Assembly: GCF_002288925.2 (NCBI RefSeq)
Contig: NW_022097993.1
Location: forward strand, 6,945,537 to 7,009,536
Origin: Delphinapterus leucas
Taxonomy: Eukaryota; Chordata; Mammalia; Artiodactyla; Monodontidae
Direction of reading: 5' to 3'
DNA: 64,000 nucleotides
This document shows, piece by piece, positions 13,401 through 27,839 of this stretch. The first letter of the stretch is position 1; each line of letters begins with the position of its first letter. The translations under genes were made by a program, and so were the position numbers. The notes under the pieces were generated by a model that worked only from the letters and a program-made list of their open reading frames with translations, searched no databases and was not told the origin of the DNA.

Positions 13401-16400
13401 CCCTGCCCTTTGCTCTAACCATAGCAAACTGCTGTAGCTTATGGGATGTGGCATGCTGCTAGATCTACCTGAAATGTCCTTCCTTTTCTTGTTCCACCAT
13501 GGTTTTCAAATTACGTTCCTGTCAACACTATGGAAAGTCTTCCCTGATTTCTCCCCTTTCCATTTTCAAGGAAAATGATATATATAATACTGCAAGATCA
13601 AACATGTATAACTATGATATCCATCCATATCTGAAGGCAAACAGATTTGCTTATTGAACAGTAATTCAGAACAGTAAAAATTTAGCAAACAAGGTTTTTG
13701 GCAAATTCTGCAAGCAGAAGAGGGATGATGATGGTTTTAAAACTGGCAGATTTTTTTGATGCTTATTTTAGAAGGAGGTACTGTTGTATACTTATTAATT
13801 CTGAAAAGCTGGAAACCGTAGACCAACCTCCAATTACATGGATTTCTCGTTTAATTTCTAAATTAATTAAAATGTAAGAATGATTATGTGACATTTAATA
13901 ACATTGTGCATCACCATGCTGAGTAAGTTGGCTATTGTTCTAAGCTCTCAGGTCTCACGTTATATACAATTATATTTAACTTTGAGAAAGTTTTTAGAAA
14001 TTATTTGTTTTTCCTTGATTTTTAAAACAATAGAATGTACTTTTTCTTCTCCCTTTTAAAAAACTGGCATGAAGTCTCAAAGCTTGATTTGTACTGGAAG
14101 AAGTGAGAGTCAAATTCAAGGATACTAAGCATATTGCTAAGGAAGAATTGACAGAACTTGGGTGCTAATTCCCAGGAGGATGGCAAGATTTTGAGCTTGG
14201 ATGCTTGGGACAATGGTGGTACCATTTATAGGCATCAAAAGACCACAGTTGGGTGTGAGATTATGGGGTTCAGTGAATCATCACTGTTGATTTTTTTTTT
14301 AAGTAAAGTTTTTAGTGAAGCGTAATGCCCCCCCTCGCCCCCTGCCCCAAATTAACAAGTCACATATGTCTGACTTAGTTTTGGAAAGATCACTGTGGAT
14401 TTGAAATAGAGAGAGATGGTAAGAGTTTCAAGTGGGAGGGAAGAAATTCAACCAAATGAATACATCTAGGGATATAAAAATGGGACTGGGGAGTGAAAAT
14501 AAGACCAGTGGTGATTTAGAGAGGAGAGTATAATGTATGAAATATGATATGAGGTAGCATGAGGTTATCGTCACAAAGTAGCACTGGAGACAAAGATAAA
14601 AGCCACTGATGTTTGAACATCAGTTACATGACTATACAAAAACAATGTTTTATATAGAAAAGACCATGTATTTCCTTAAAATAAAAGCCCTGCTTTACTC
14701 ATATTAACTGCTTATCTGTTCCTTTGATCTACCCTGTTACATAGATTGGAGCATAATTAGAAAAGCCCTTTTCATCAGTTCTGTCCTAGGCAGTTTTTAT
14801 AACTTGATACTTTTGTAAGAGTTTTAAGGGGTAAACTAAAACTTCAGGTTGGAATTTACTTTTTCGTTTGTAGAAATGCATTAAATGCCAGATATAAAAA
14901 CTTTGTGTATGAAACTTTATATTATAAAATTCTATTTCAGATTCTAAAAGTTAAGATGGTGCTAGAATGACATCTACCTATCATAACAAAGTTGTTGTTT
15001 TTGATCTGTATTTTAGGTGAAAACTCTGAAGATTTGGTAGTACTGTTTAAAAGGTCAGCATATTCATGAATGGTGCCAATTTTATTTTTAAAATATAATG
15101 TCTTTTAAATTGACTTCCATATTTCTAAATTATTGTATGGTGCATGTTATTCAGGATTAATGGGAGGCAGAAGTGCAGTCTAATGGAAAGAACAGCAACT
15201 TTGGCGCTAGCCAGATATGATTATATCACTGTCATGGATTGAAATGTGTCCCAGTGAAAGGTGTGCTGAAATCTTAACTCCTAGTACCTGTGAATGTGAC
15301 TTTATTTGGAAATAGAGTCATTGCAAGTGTAATCAAGATGAGGTTATTCGGGTGGGCTCCTATCCAGTATGACCGGTGTCCCTATAAGAAGAGACAGGCA
15401 CAGAGGGAAGAAGATGTGAAGACAGGGATATAGGGAGAACTGTGTAACAGCAGAGACAGAGGTGGTGTGATGCAGCTGCAAACGAAGGAATGCCGGCCGC
15501 TGCTAGAAGCTAGCAGGAGGCAAGGACGGTTTCTCCCCAGAGTCTCAGAGGGAGAATAGCCCTGCTGACACCTTGAATTCAGACTTCTAGCCTCCAGAAC
15601 TGTGAGAGAAGAAATTTCTCTTGTTCTAAGACACCCAGTTTGTGGTATTTTGTTTCACCAGCCCTAGGAAACTAATAATAGTCACATACTAGCTGATTGG
15701 CTTTGGGCAGTCATTTAACCTCTGAATCTCAATCTCTCTGTAAAAGATTAAAATAGTTCTGGTATGGAATAGACATTTGGGAAATAATAGCTAGTTTTTC
15801 TATTGCTATTCCTTCTTCAAAGATAGTTTACATTTGTATATCACCTAATTCATTCATTTATCATTTCCACCTGTGAGCATGAGACTTACTGATTGAATTA
15901 GAAGTAAACATCTTTTCTGTGGCTCCCACTCAGATTCTTTAAGCTACGGAAACATGCAGCAGATTTCATGTGACCCATAGAATTTTATTAGGATATAAAG
16001 GATTGAGCATGTTCTATAGCTATCAGTTTAGAACTAAGCTTTTGAGTTTTTAAAAGCTAATCTTCAAAAATAAAAGAGTGACTGAATTAAAAAAAAATTG
16101 AACTCTTAACTTTTAACAGGCTCTAAATAATTTAAGTATGTTTCAACTGAAGGAAAACCCATAACCTAAAAGCTGGGAGTTAAGTTTTGTTTGGGGATCT
16201 TACTGAGGACTACAGTCCAGGACACAGCCTCTCAGCTCTGAGAAACTGCTCCGAAGAGGTAAGGCAAGAGTCAGGATGTGCAGGAGTCTTTGCTGGACTA
16301 ATCACAAAGAACAGGCATCCAAAGTTCATGATTTTAGTGCTTTTCTGTGTGTGGGAAGATGCAAGAGTCTGGGCTCACTGAAATTATACCTTACATGTGC

Positions 16401-19400
16401 ATCTTAACTATCTCGGGCCAGTATCTAAAACACAGAATGCTTCCTGTTTTTTTTCCATCCTGAATCTTCCCTCAGGGTGCACTGTTGGTGGGCAGCTGCG
16501 ATGTCTAATGGCTTGACCCTTGTAGAGCTGGGACGGGGGCCACATTCCCTGTCCACATATGTATGTTTATTTCTTTCCTCCACCCCCTTTATCTGATGAG
16601 CTTTTTTTAAAATTAATTAATTAATTTATTTTTGGCTGTGTTGGGTCTTCGTTTCTGCGCGAGGGCTTTCTCCAGTTGCGGCAAGCGGGGGCCACTCTTC
16701 ATCGCGGTGCGCGGGCCTCTCACTATCGCGGCCTCTCTTGTTGCGGAGAACGGGCTCCAGACACGCAGGCTCAGTAGTTGTGGCTCACGGGCCCAGTTGC
16801 TCCGCGGCATGTGGGATTTTCCCAGACCAGGGCTCGAACCCATGTCCCCGGCATCGGCAGGCGGACTCTCAACCACTGCACCACCAGGGGAGCCCTGATG
16901 AGCATTTCTGAAGGGAATTTTTCTTATTGATGTATTACCAATTTAATAAAAAAGAAGCATTTTAAATACTTTTTTAAATGTTCGGTACTCCACAACATCC
17001 TGCTGTCTTTTTGTGCCTCTTTTACTGTCCCTCTCACTCTCTCAATCAATGCCCACCTTCTTTCCTACTCAGGCCTAGGTCATACAAATTACCTTGTCTA
17101 CAGTCTTAGTAATCTCTGTGGAAAATTCAGTGCTGTCCCTCATGTTTGAGCTTTGAGTAGGAAGCAGTGTAACTTGCATTACTTCCTCTGAGGCAAGAAC
17201 GTGGACCATGGCTCAGACTTTACAGCCTTTTCTTTTTGCCGAAGATCTCTGAGTAGCAAAGCAGGGAAGTTGGCTGCTGTTGTGTCACACCAGTGGCATC
17301 AGCGTGACTTATAAAACTAAAGAATCTGCTCTAGGCCCCTCGGGCAAGGTTACCGTCTTGACCTTCCTATCCCCTCGCTCCTCTGCCTTGCCTGATGGTA
17401 ACTGAACGAGCTTCCTGGTGGCTGCTGAGGTTACTGCACCTCGTGTGTGCAGCAGTGTCGGTGGAGGGTGCTATCTCCTGAAGCTTCTGATACCGTTGTT
17501 TCTAAGAATTCTACAACAGTACCGGGATGGCCTTTTCCACAGCTCTATCCCCATTTTGTCACCTGGACTGCAAAGCCACACTGCTCTAGCTTATAGTGGC
17601 TCGTCACAAAAGCTACCCCTTTAGCTTCCGCTCTGCAATCCAATTCCACTTTCCTGGTTTCTGAGACCTAGATTTTCCTTATTACTGGTGGCCAACTGTT
17701 TTATAAATGGACACTGTAGAAAAATTAGATACCTTAGCTGGAGAACCCCTGATTGATTATCAGATCCTTAACTCAGAACTTTGTCCTAAATTCTTGTTTC
17801 TTGGGTTTGTTCCTGTGCTAAGCCCTCAGTTAGAGATTGTCCCTCTTGGTACTGTCTCCCTGTAGATAACATCCACTTGTCAGCCCTCATGGAGAAATTT
17901 GCTAGATACTGGATTAGGTATGTGTTTCCATAATACCTGTACTTCTTTTACCAAAACACCCATTCCATCTTAGTGACCGTGTTCTGTATTAGACAGTGAG
18001 CTCCATGTGATTAGGTATTGGGATGAGTCCCTCTTGCCTGGAACACACAGACATTCAAGTAAATATTAAGTTAATAAGTGATTCTTTCCTGACAGGGTGT
18101 TCAGGAAGAGATCAAAGTCTCGTTATCTTAGACTTTTAAAAAAATCTGTTGTCATATCAATACAAGTGTTTGATTATGTTAGCTTCTCTGTCTCCACTTC
18201 CTTATTTCCTTTTTTTAATTTTAATCTTTTTGGCTGCGTTGGGTCTTCGTTGCTGCACGCGAGCTTTCTCTAGTTGCAGCGAGTGGGGTCTACTCTTTGT
18301 TGTGGTGCGCGGGCTTCTCATTGCGGTGGCTTCTCTTGTTGCGGAGCACGGGCTCTAGGCGCACGGGCTTCAGTAGTTGTGGCTCGTGGGTTCAGTTGCT
18401 CCACAGCATGTGGAATCTTCCTGGATCAGGGATCGAACCCGTGTCCCCTGTATTGGCAGGTGGATTTTAACCACCACGCCACCAGGGTAGTCCCATTTCC
18501 TTATTTCCTGAAGGACATTTTTAACACTCGGGATTATTTAACTTTCAGAGGCTTTGTTGTCAGCAATATTAACCAACTCTGGGTAGCTTACAGGGGAAAG
18601 GGATTTATTGGAGGAGATTGGGTAGCTCTCACACAAAATAGATAGGAGGTCTAGAGGATCAGGTTTGGAGACAGGAGGGAAGGAAGGGAAGTTTGGAAGC
18701 AGAAACAGTGGCTCAGATGCCACAGCTGCTGTTGAGTTCCCTGTTCGACTTCTGCTGCGCTGCTGAGCTCATCACACTCACTCCTCTCCGATTTATATGG
18801 AGATTCAGTTCTCTAGTCTCAATCAGGATTGACCGTATGTATGCTTTTGTCCTGGCTCCTGGGGTTAGGGAGAGGAAGGACTCATTTATTCCCTTGGTTT
18901 CCGAAGTGGAAGTTGGAGCCCGGCCTGCCTCCAAAACTCTCCACCAGGAGAATTCCCCAGGGCTTGGAAGTGTGTTTGGGTGCTGGGCACCCAAATTAAC
19001 AACAATAAGTCACAGTTATCCCCCAGATTTATCTTCATTCTTATAATCTATAGGCTCTGAGTTTGTATATCAGAAAGGATGGTATGTTCATTGTGCAAGA
19101 GGACATAGAATGGTGGAGAGAACAGAGATTTTGTAGAAAGGCAGAGCTGGTTTCAAATTCTTGATGGGTGATCTTGGGAAAATTACTAAACCTCCCTAAA
19201 TGTCAGTTTCCTAGGTTAAAATGAGGAAAATAAAAATTAACTTTTCAGGACTACGTTTTAATGAGATGGTGTGTGTTAAGTGCTTATAATGTCTGATACT
19301 TAGTATATCCATTCAATAAACAGTGGCCAGTAAAACAAAGCATGTAGTTACGGATCCAGTTTACCTTTTAGCATTGTCTCGTTTCCTTCCAACATGAAAA

Positions 19401-22400
19401 CTCTCTCCACAAATCCAAAGTGTCATCCTGAAATGTACCTGTGCTCTCTACCTTCGTGCTTCTCCATATGTCACCTTTTTCCATCCTTTTTTTCCTTTTA
19501 ATGGCTCAGTTCAAATCCTCTTTTCTTCTTAATGAGAAAGTGCTAGTCAATCTAGTACTTACTGCCCTCTTTGCCGTTCAGTTTAGCACTTAACGTTTAT
19601 AGTCATTTTCTTTGTGTTTATGCACTGTCTTTGATAGTCTTCTGGAGGGCCAAGGGGACTGACTATGGTGGTGAGGAAGCAGTTTAGTAGAAGGAACATT
19701 GGACTTGGAGTAAAAAATCCTTGCTTCTAGCGTAGCACCAGCTAGTGCTGTTCGTGTATCCTTGGGTAAGTTTCTGAATGTTATCTTTATGTAAAATGAG
19801 GATAATACTATAGAATTTTGGTGAGGATCAGATGAAATATGTGTGGAATAGAAAGGACTGTGTAAACTGTATCGACTAAGTATAAGATATGATGACTTTT
19901 GTATCTTCATGTCATGCCTTGCACATAGTAAGGCTTAAAATGTTAATGACAGTTTTTTTACTTTCAGAATTTCCTGGAATCAAAAGCCATGCAATTTTTT
20001 GTACATTTAAAAAAGTATAATTAAAAGATTGTGATGAAAATGTTATAGCTATTCTTTGAAGTATAATTTAACATTCAGCAATAATTCTTGGTTTCAAAAA
20101 ATGTTCAGGTTTAATATACTGTAGTATAATTTATTAGATTTCACATTCCATCATATTATTTTTGTTCAGTTAAATAAAAAATATATATCTTTGCTTAATC
20201 ACAGCTGATGATCTGTCTTTCCTCCTTTGCCCTAGAAAATAATTTGAAAGAGAGTGGTTTAAGAGGTTTCTGTTCAAAGGCAAACAATATGGTAATAGGC
20301 CCAGCTGACAACTTTTTTTTTTAATCCTTAGATTTGACTTAGAAGAGAGAGAAGATGTGCAGAGATTATTAAATTAAAAAAATCGAAAAAATTAATATAT
20401 TTTAACATAGATTTTTAAATATAGTTGATTTTTCTAAATGTTCTCATGTTTTCTTTCATCTTGTCAAAATCATAAAAGTTGGCTTTTAAGTGCGATATTG
20501 TGCATGAATAAGCCCTGGGTGGAAAGCTGTGGCCCCGCAGGTTTAGTGAAAAATTATATATGTTTTATCTCTCTTCATTTAGGAGACCTGTTTTTTTAGC
20601 TTGTTTTAATTACATGCCTAGCTTCTCTTAGATATTTGCAGTGAATGAAAATTTTCTCTAAACAAAGTTTCATTAGTAAGTAAGCTTTGATGGAGGACAT
20701 TTCAATAGGTTATATCGGAATTTGACAAAACCAAGTTTTGTTAAGCAGTTTTGTGGTTTTTGAAAAGCAATTAGATGTAATTTTTAAAATTATTAAAAAA
20801 AATTTTATTGGAGTATGGTTGATTAACAGTGTTTTGTTAGTTTCAGGTGTACAGCAAAGTGATTCAGTTATGCATATACATATATTCATTCTTTTTCAGA
20901 TTCTTTACCCATATAGGTTATTACAGAATATTGAGTAGAGTTCCCTGTGCTACCCAGTAGCTCCTTGTTGGTTATCTATTTTATATATGGTAGTATGTGT
21001 ATGTTAATCCCAAGCTCCTAATTTATACCCCCTGCCCCATTTCCCCTTTGGTAACCATAAGTTTGTTTTTGAAATCTGTGAGTCTGTTTCTGTTTTGTAA
21101 ATAAGTTCATTTTTTAAATTAGATTCCACGTATGAGTGATATCATATGATATTTGTCTTTCTCTGTCTGACTTAGTTTGATAATCTCTAGTTCCATCCAT
21201 GTTGCTGCAAATGGCATTCTTTTGTTCTTTATTTATGGCTGAGTAATGCTCCATTGTATATATGTACATCTTTTTTTTTTAAAGATTTATTTATTATTTA
21301 TTTATTTTTGGCTGTGTTGGGTCTTAGTTGCGGCACGTGGGATCTGCACTGAGGCATGCAGGATCTTTTGTTGAGGTGCGTGGCCTTCTCTCTAGTTGTG
21401 GCGTGTGGGTTTTCTCCTCTCTAGTTGTGGCGTGCAGTCTCCAGGGTGTGTGGGCTCTGTAGTGGTGCGTGGGTTCCAGAGCGCTTGGGCTCTGTAGTTT
21501 TGCGGCACGTGGGCTGTAGTTGAGGCACGTGAGCTCAGTAGTTGTGGCACCCAGGCTTAGTTGCCCCACTGCGTGTGGGATCTTAGTTCCCTGACCAGGG
21601 ATCAAACCCGCATCCCCTGCATCTTAAGGTGGATTCTTTACCACTGGACCACCAGGGAAGTCCCTGTGTACCACATCTTCTTTATCCATTCCTCTGTCGA
21701 TAGCCATTTAGGTTGCTTCCATGTCTTGGCTGTTGTAAATAGTGCTGCAGTGAACATTGGGGTGCATGTATTTTTTCGAATTGTGGTTTTCTCTGGATAT
21801 ATGCCCAGGAGTGGGATGGCTGGATAATGTGGTAGTTCTGTTTTTAGTTTTTTAAGGAACCTCCATACTGTTCTCCATAGCAAGAATAGGTACAATTGTA
21901 AATTGTACCAATTTACATTGCCACCAACAATATAGGAGGGTTCTGTAGATGTTGTAATTTGATGCTCTATTTTCTATATACATATTTTAACCTTTTTTTT
22001 AATTATGAAAAGAAATTGAATATCCATATATAAAGTTTAAATGTTCAGCTTCAGAAATAAAGATTAGTTGGCTTTTTTTTTTTACTTTATTAAAGACAAT
22101 TAATTAGGGTTGCTAATGATAAAATTCTTATTTATCAAGAGAGTGATAAGTCATAGTCTGGGAGAAAAAATTGTTAAAAGGCATATCTGATAAAGGACTG
22201 TTACCAAAATGTACAAAGAACTCTTAATAGCCAATAAAAGAAAATGGAAAACCCTATTAAAAATGGGCAAAAGACCTGAACAGATACCTCACCTGACAAT
22301 ATCTTAGTCAGCTTAGGTTGCTATAACAAAATGTAGACTAGGTGGCTTAAACAACGGGTACTCATTTCTCACAGTCCTTGAGGCAGGGATGTCCAAGATC

Positions 22401-24296
22401 ATGGTGCTGATAGGTTCAGTTCTTGGTGAGGACCCTCTTTCTGGCTTGCAGATGGCCACCTTTTTGCTGTGTCCTTACCACGGCATAGAGAGAAGGAGCT
22501 CTGATTTCTTTTCCTCTTCTTATTAAGGATACTAATCCCATCATGGGGGCTCCACCGTCCTGACCTCATCTAAACCTAATTACTTTCCAAAGGCCTACTA
22601 CCAAATGCTATCATACTGGGGATTAGGGCTTCAGCATAGAATTTGGAGGGAGAGGAGACACAAACATTTAGTTCATACATTCTGCCCCTGTGCTCCTCAA
22701 ATTCATGTCCTCACATGCAAAATACTTTCATTCCATCATCAGCCCCAAAAGTCTCAACTGGTTCCAGTATCGACTCTAAAGTCTAAACTGTCTTCTCAAT
22801 ATCATTTTAATCAGATATGGGTGAGACTCAAGGTATGATTCATCCTGAGGCAAAATTTCTCTCCAGCTGTGAACCTGTGGAACCAGATGTGCTTCCAAAA
22901 TTCCATGGAGGGACAGGCATAGTATAGACACTCAAATTTGAAAGGGGAAGAAATGAAAAGAAAGGGGTGATGAGTTCCAAGCAAGTCTCCAAAACCTAGC
23001 AAGACAAATGTCATCAGATCTTAAGGCTGGAGAATAATACTCTCTGGTCTGACACTCTGCCTTCAGGACCCGCTGGGGTAGAAGTCCTGCCCTGAGGCTC
23101 CGGATTGCTGCCCTCTGGTCTGTTGAGCTCCTCCCCCAGTATGAACCGAGGAGGTAGCCATGATGGTCTCGAAATCATCTTTGGGATCATTCTTCTCATC
23201 TTGGAGAATCAATAGCACATTCTGTAGCCGAATGGCTGTATGGGCCAGTCCTGTAGGATCTAAGCAAGTCCCTCAGCTTTCCTTCATTTTGTCCCTTCTC
23301 TTTCCCCTTCCGTTCACACTGGCAGTGTTTCTGCTGGAATGGCTGATTAGGTCCATGGTTCAAATCCACACTAATCTCTTTATCGAATGATTGTTCAGCT
23401 ACACTGTAGTATTCTCTTCAGAACAAGCTTTCTCATTTTTTGTAGTATGGATAGGTTTGAGAATTTTCCAAATCATAAGTTTTGGTCCCTTTTTGCTTAA
23501 CATTATTCCTTAGTCCACTTGTTTCTCTCTTCTTCCATTTTACTATAAGCAGTCAGGTGGAACCAAGACACTCTTTGAACACTGTGCTTGGAAATCTACC
23601 TAAATATCCAGTTTCATCCCTCACAAGTTCTACATTCCACAAAACACTAGAGCACACTTTAGCCAAATTCTCTGCCACTTTATGACAAGGATCACCTTTT
23701 TTTCCATTGTCCAATAATGTTCCTCATTTCTGAGTAGGACCTCACCAGGATGGCCTTTTACCATCTATGTTTCTACCAATATTCTAATCACATTTATTTA
23801 TTATTTCTCTAAGGAGATGGAAGCTTTCTTTCTAACTCTCCTCATTTCTCTCTGAGATGTCACCAGAATCACCTTTGATGTTTATATTTCTAGCATGCAT
23901 CTCAAATCTCCAGCCTCTAACCGTTTCCCAGTTCCAAAGCCACTTCTTTTTGAGTATTTGTTAAAACAGCACCCCACTTTTCAGTACCGAAATCTGTCAA
24001 TTTGGGCTGCTATAAAAATATATATATATAACTGATTCATTTTGTTGTAAAGCAGAAATTAACACACCATTGTAAAGCAATTATACTCTAATAAAGATGT
24101 TAAAAAACAAAAAAAATAATATAGTCTAGATGGCTAAAAAAACAGACATTTATTTCTCACAGTCTTAGAGGCTGGGAAGTCTAGATCAGGGTGCTGGCAG
24201 ATTCAGTTCCTTCAGATTCTTCACCCTGAAAAGGGTGGAGACCCTTTTCCTGACTTGTATTGATAGATGGCTGCCTTCTCACTTTGTCCTCACGTA

Positions 24297-24338
<42 letters not shown>

Positions 24339-27300
24339 AGGGAGAGGGAGAGGGAGAGGGAGAGAGAGAGCATGAGCGCGAGCACGCTCTGGTCTTTCTT
24401 CTTCATCTTAGGAGGATACTAGTCGTATCACAGAGGCCCTACCTTCATGACCTCATCTAAACCTAATCCAGGGACTTCCCTGGTGGCGCAGTGGTTAAGA
24501 ATCTACCTGCCAATACAGGGGACACAGGTTCGATCCCTGGTCCAGGAAGATCCCACATGCCGTGGAGCAACTGAGCCTGTGCGCCACAACTACTGAGCCT
24601 GCACTCTGGAGCCCTCGAGCCACAGCTACTGGGCCCGCATGCTACAACTACTGAAGCCCTCATGCTCTAGAGCCTGCACACCGCAGCTCCTGAGCCCATG
24701 CATCGCAATTGCTGAAACCCGTGTGCTCTAGAACCCACATGCTGCAACTACGGAAGCCTGCATGCCTAGAGCCCGTGCTCTGCAACAAGAGAAGCCACCG
24801 TAATGAGTAGCCCGCGCACCTCAACAAAGAGTAGCCCCTGCTCGCCACAACTAGAGAAAGCCCGCGCGCCGCGACAAAGACCTAACGCAGCCAAAAATAT
24901 AAATAAAATTTAAAAGATAAATAACCCTAATCAATGTCCCCACCTCCAAATTAATCACATTGGGAATTAGGGCTTCAACATATGAATTTTGGGGGGACAT
25001 AAACCTTTAGTCCATAGTACACAGATGGCAAGTAAACAAGTGATCATTAGGGAATTGCAAATTAAAACAACAGTGAGATACCACTACACACCTGTTAGTG
25101 AAAACCCAAAACGTCAACAGCTCCACATGCTGGTGAGGTTGTGGAGCAACAGGAACTCATTCATTGCTGGTGGGAATGCAAAGTGGTGCAGTCACTTTGG
25201 AAGACAGTTTGGCAGTCTCTTACAAAACTAAACATACTCTTACCATGAAATCCAGCATTTCTACTCCTTGTTATTTACATAAATGGGCTGAAAGCTTAGG
25301 TCCACACAAAAACCTGCATGTGGATGTTTATAGCAGTTTTACTTGTACTTGACAAAACTTGGAAACAACCAAGATATCCTTCAGCAGGTGAATGGGTAAA
25401 TAATCTGTGGTGGACCAAGAAAATGGAATAATCTTCAATGCTAAAAAGAAATGTGCTGTCAAGCCATGAAAAGACAGTGAGGAACCTTAAACGCATATTC
25501 CTAAGTGAAAGAGGTAAATCCGAAAAGGCTACATACTTTATGATTCCAATTATGTGACATTCTGGAAAAGGCAGAACTATGGAGACAGTAAAAAGATCCA
25601 TGGTTGTCAGGGCTTAGGGATAAGGGAGGAATGAATAGACAGAGTACAGAGGATCTTTTAGGCAGTGCAGCTATTCTGTGTGATACTGTGATGGCGTATA
25701 TATGTCATTATACCCTTGTCAAAACCCATGGAATGTACAACACCTAGAGTGAATCTTAAGGTAAACCACTGCCTTTGGGTGATAATGATGTGTCATTGTA
25801 GGGTCATCATTGGTAGCAAATGTATTACTCTGGTGAGGGATATTGATAATCAAGGAGATTGTGTATGTGTAGGTCCAGGGAGTATATGGGAACTCTGTAG
25901 TTTGCACTCAATTTCGCTGTGAACCTCAAACCACTCTAAAAAAGAAAATCTATTAAAAAAATTCGTATAATGGAAAAAGTTTTCTCATTTTAGCTATCAG
26001 GTCAGGTCTTCTGACAACAGCTGGTGTACTGCAATTCAATTCTGACACTGACCACCTGAGTTAGTGTCAGACTCCACAGGTGTAAGGGCAATGGTCCCCA
26101 ACAATATACTTCAGTACCACTCAGACACCAGCTGCAAGTCAGGCTACCCATACTTCTGGCCAACTAGCTACAAATCCGGGAGTTCCCAAGCCCCCCTCTC
26201 CCCGACTGCCCTCACTTCAGATGCCAGTTGCAAGTTCAGAGGTCTCCAGGCCACTTGCATTTCTGACCAACTGCCTATAAATATGGGAGGTTACTGTAAC
26301 TTCTCTCAGGTTCCATAATTTGCTGGAATGACTCAGAACTCAGGGAAGTGCTAGACTTACAATTATAGTTTTATCATAAATAATATAAACTAGGACCAGC
26401 TAAATGAAGAGACACATTTGGCAAGGTCTGGGAGAGTCTTGAATATAGAGCTTCGTGCCCTCTCCCTGTAGAATCAGGGCACATTGATGGGTTAACCAAC
26501 CCGGGAGCTCACCTGTGGTGGCCAGAGTTTTTATTGGAATTCCATGATGAAGGCATGATTGATTAAACATTGGCCACATGATTGAACTAAATTTCCAGGC
26601 TTCTCCCTCTTTCCAGAGTTTGGGCTGGTCCAGAGTCCCTAATCACATCTAGTCTTTCTGGTGACCAGCCCTCACCTGAGCCATCTCCTTAGCATAAACT
26701 CTAGGGTGACTCAAGGGGCTTATCAAAAACAAATGCACTCTTATCACCAGGGGAATTTAAGGGATTTAGAGGCCCCCTGCCAGGAACCCAGGAGAAAGAT
26801 AAGACAGATTCTTAATTATCCAACACCAGGTTTTAAAGAAATGGTAGCCCTTGAGAAACCTGGTAGTTTTTTGTTTGTGTTTGTTTTTTTAATTTGAAAA
26901 TGTGCCATGGAAAGCTGAGATGATGGAAAAGTTGTTTAGACTTTGTAGTTATTTAAACCTTTATACATAATGCAGTTTGAATTTTATATTTATGATTTTA
27001 TGCGTAAATGTATTTCTTTTGGTAAAAAGGAGAGATGAGCCAGTAGGATGACATAGGACCCTTTCCAGTCAAAATAAACAGATGACCTTATAAAAAGGTT
27101 TTTTCTGGGCTGTTATTGCTCCATCAGGCTCATTTTTCCCTCTGATAGCAAATTATTTCAGAGTGTATCCACTTTCTCCAAGGAAGTGTGCTTAGTTATA
27201 TTTTTCTCTTGCAGATTGATTATACCGGAACAGACCCTTCCAGTCCCTGCAATAAATGTTTGTCTCCGAATGTGACACCTTGTATTTGTACCATTAACTT

Positions 27301-27798
27301 CACACTGGAACAGTCATTTGAGGTCTGTATTCCCAAGTAGTGTTTTAGAAAAGCCATGCTTTAAAAAATATTGATATTATATTAAATTTTTTTTTTACTA
27401 GTTATTTTCTTCTTGTTGATATGTTGCTTTAATTTATTGGGAATCTATACACTTTTGAGGAAGATTGTTTTGTTTTGCTATTGGATTATGCTGTCTGATA
27501 ATTAAATACATTAATTTAATAGTTTATTGTAGTTAGTTTAAATTTAAAACCTATTCTTTTTCTGGAAAATTTTATAACTGTACAAAAATTTTTTTTGTAT
27601 CAAGTTTCTATCTACATCTACTTGTATTTAAAAAATTATTGCTCAAACTGTTTTGCCTACTTTTAATACTATAAGTTTTACTTTGGAAAATAAATACTAA
27701 TTCACCCATTATTGCATTATTTTCTCATCAGATATGATACTTTAACATAAATGCAAACACTTAGTAAAACCTTATTGACAAGCAGTTAGAATACCATC

Positions 27799-27839
<41 letters not shown>

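Larger units (their letters stand above)
23991..25012 (-). mobile_element. MaLR LTR, antisense, right LTR, with nested insertions
   Basis: Second copy of the antisense LTR, lengthened by an L1 tail (about 24030-24118), a GA microsatellite (24301-24370) and a CHR SINE (24471-24922). It ends with the expected terminal words (GGGCTTCAACATATGAATTT, TTTAGTCCATAG). Confidence 0.8.

Noticed and set aside
16613..16898. Recurrent 60-100 residue open frames with [15 protein letters not shown] beginnings
   Set aside because: They recur wherever a CHR SINE lies (also 738, 53120 and 61711) and are translations of the SINE body.
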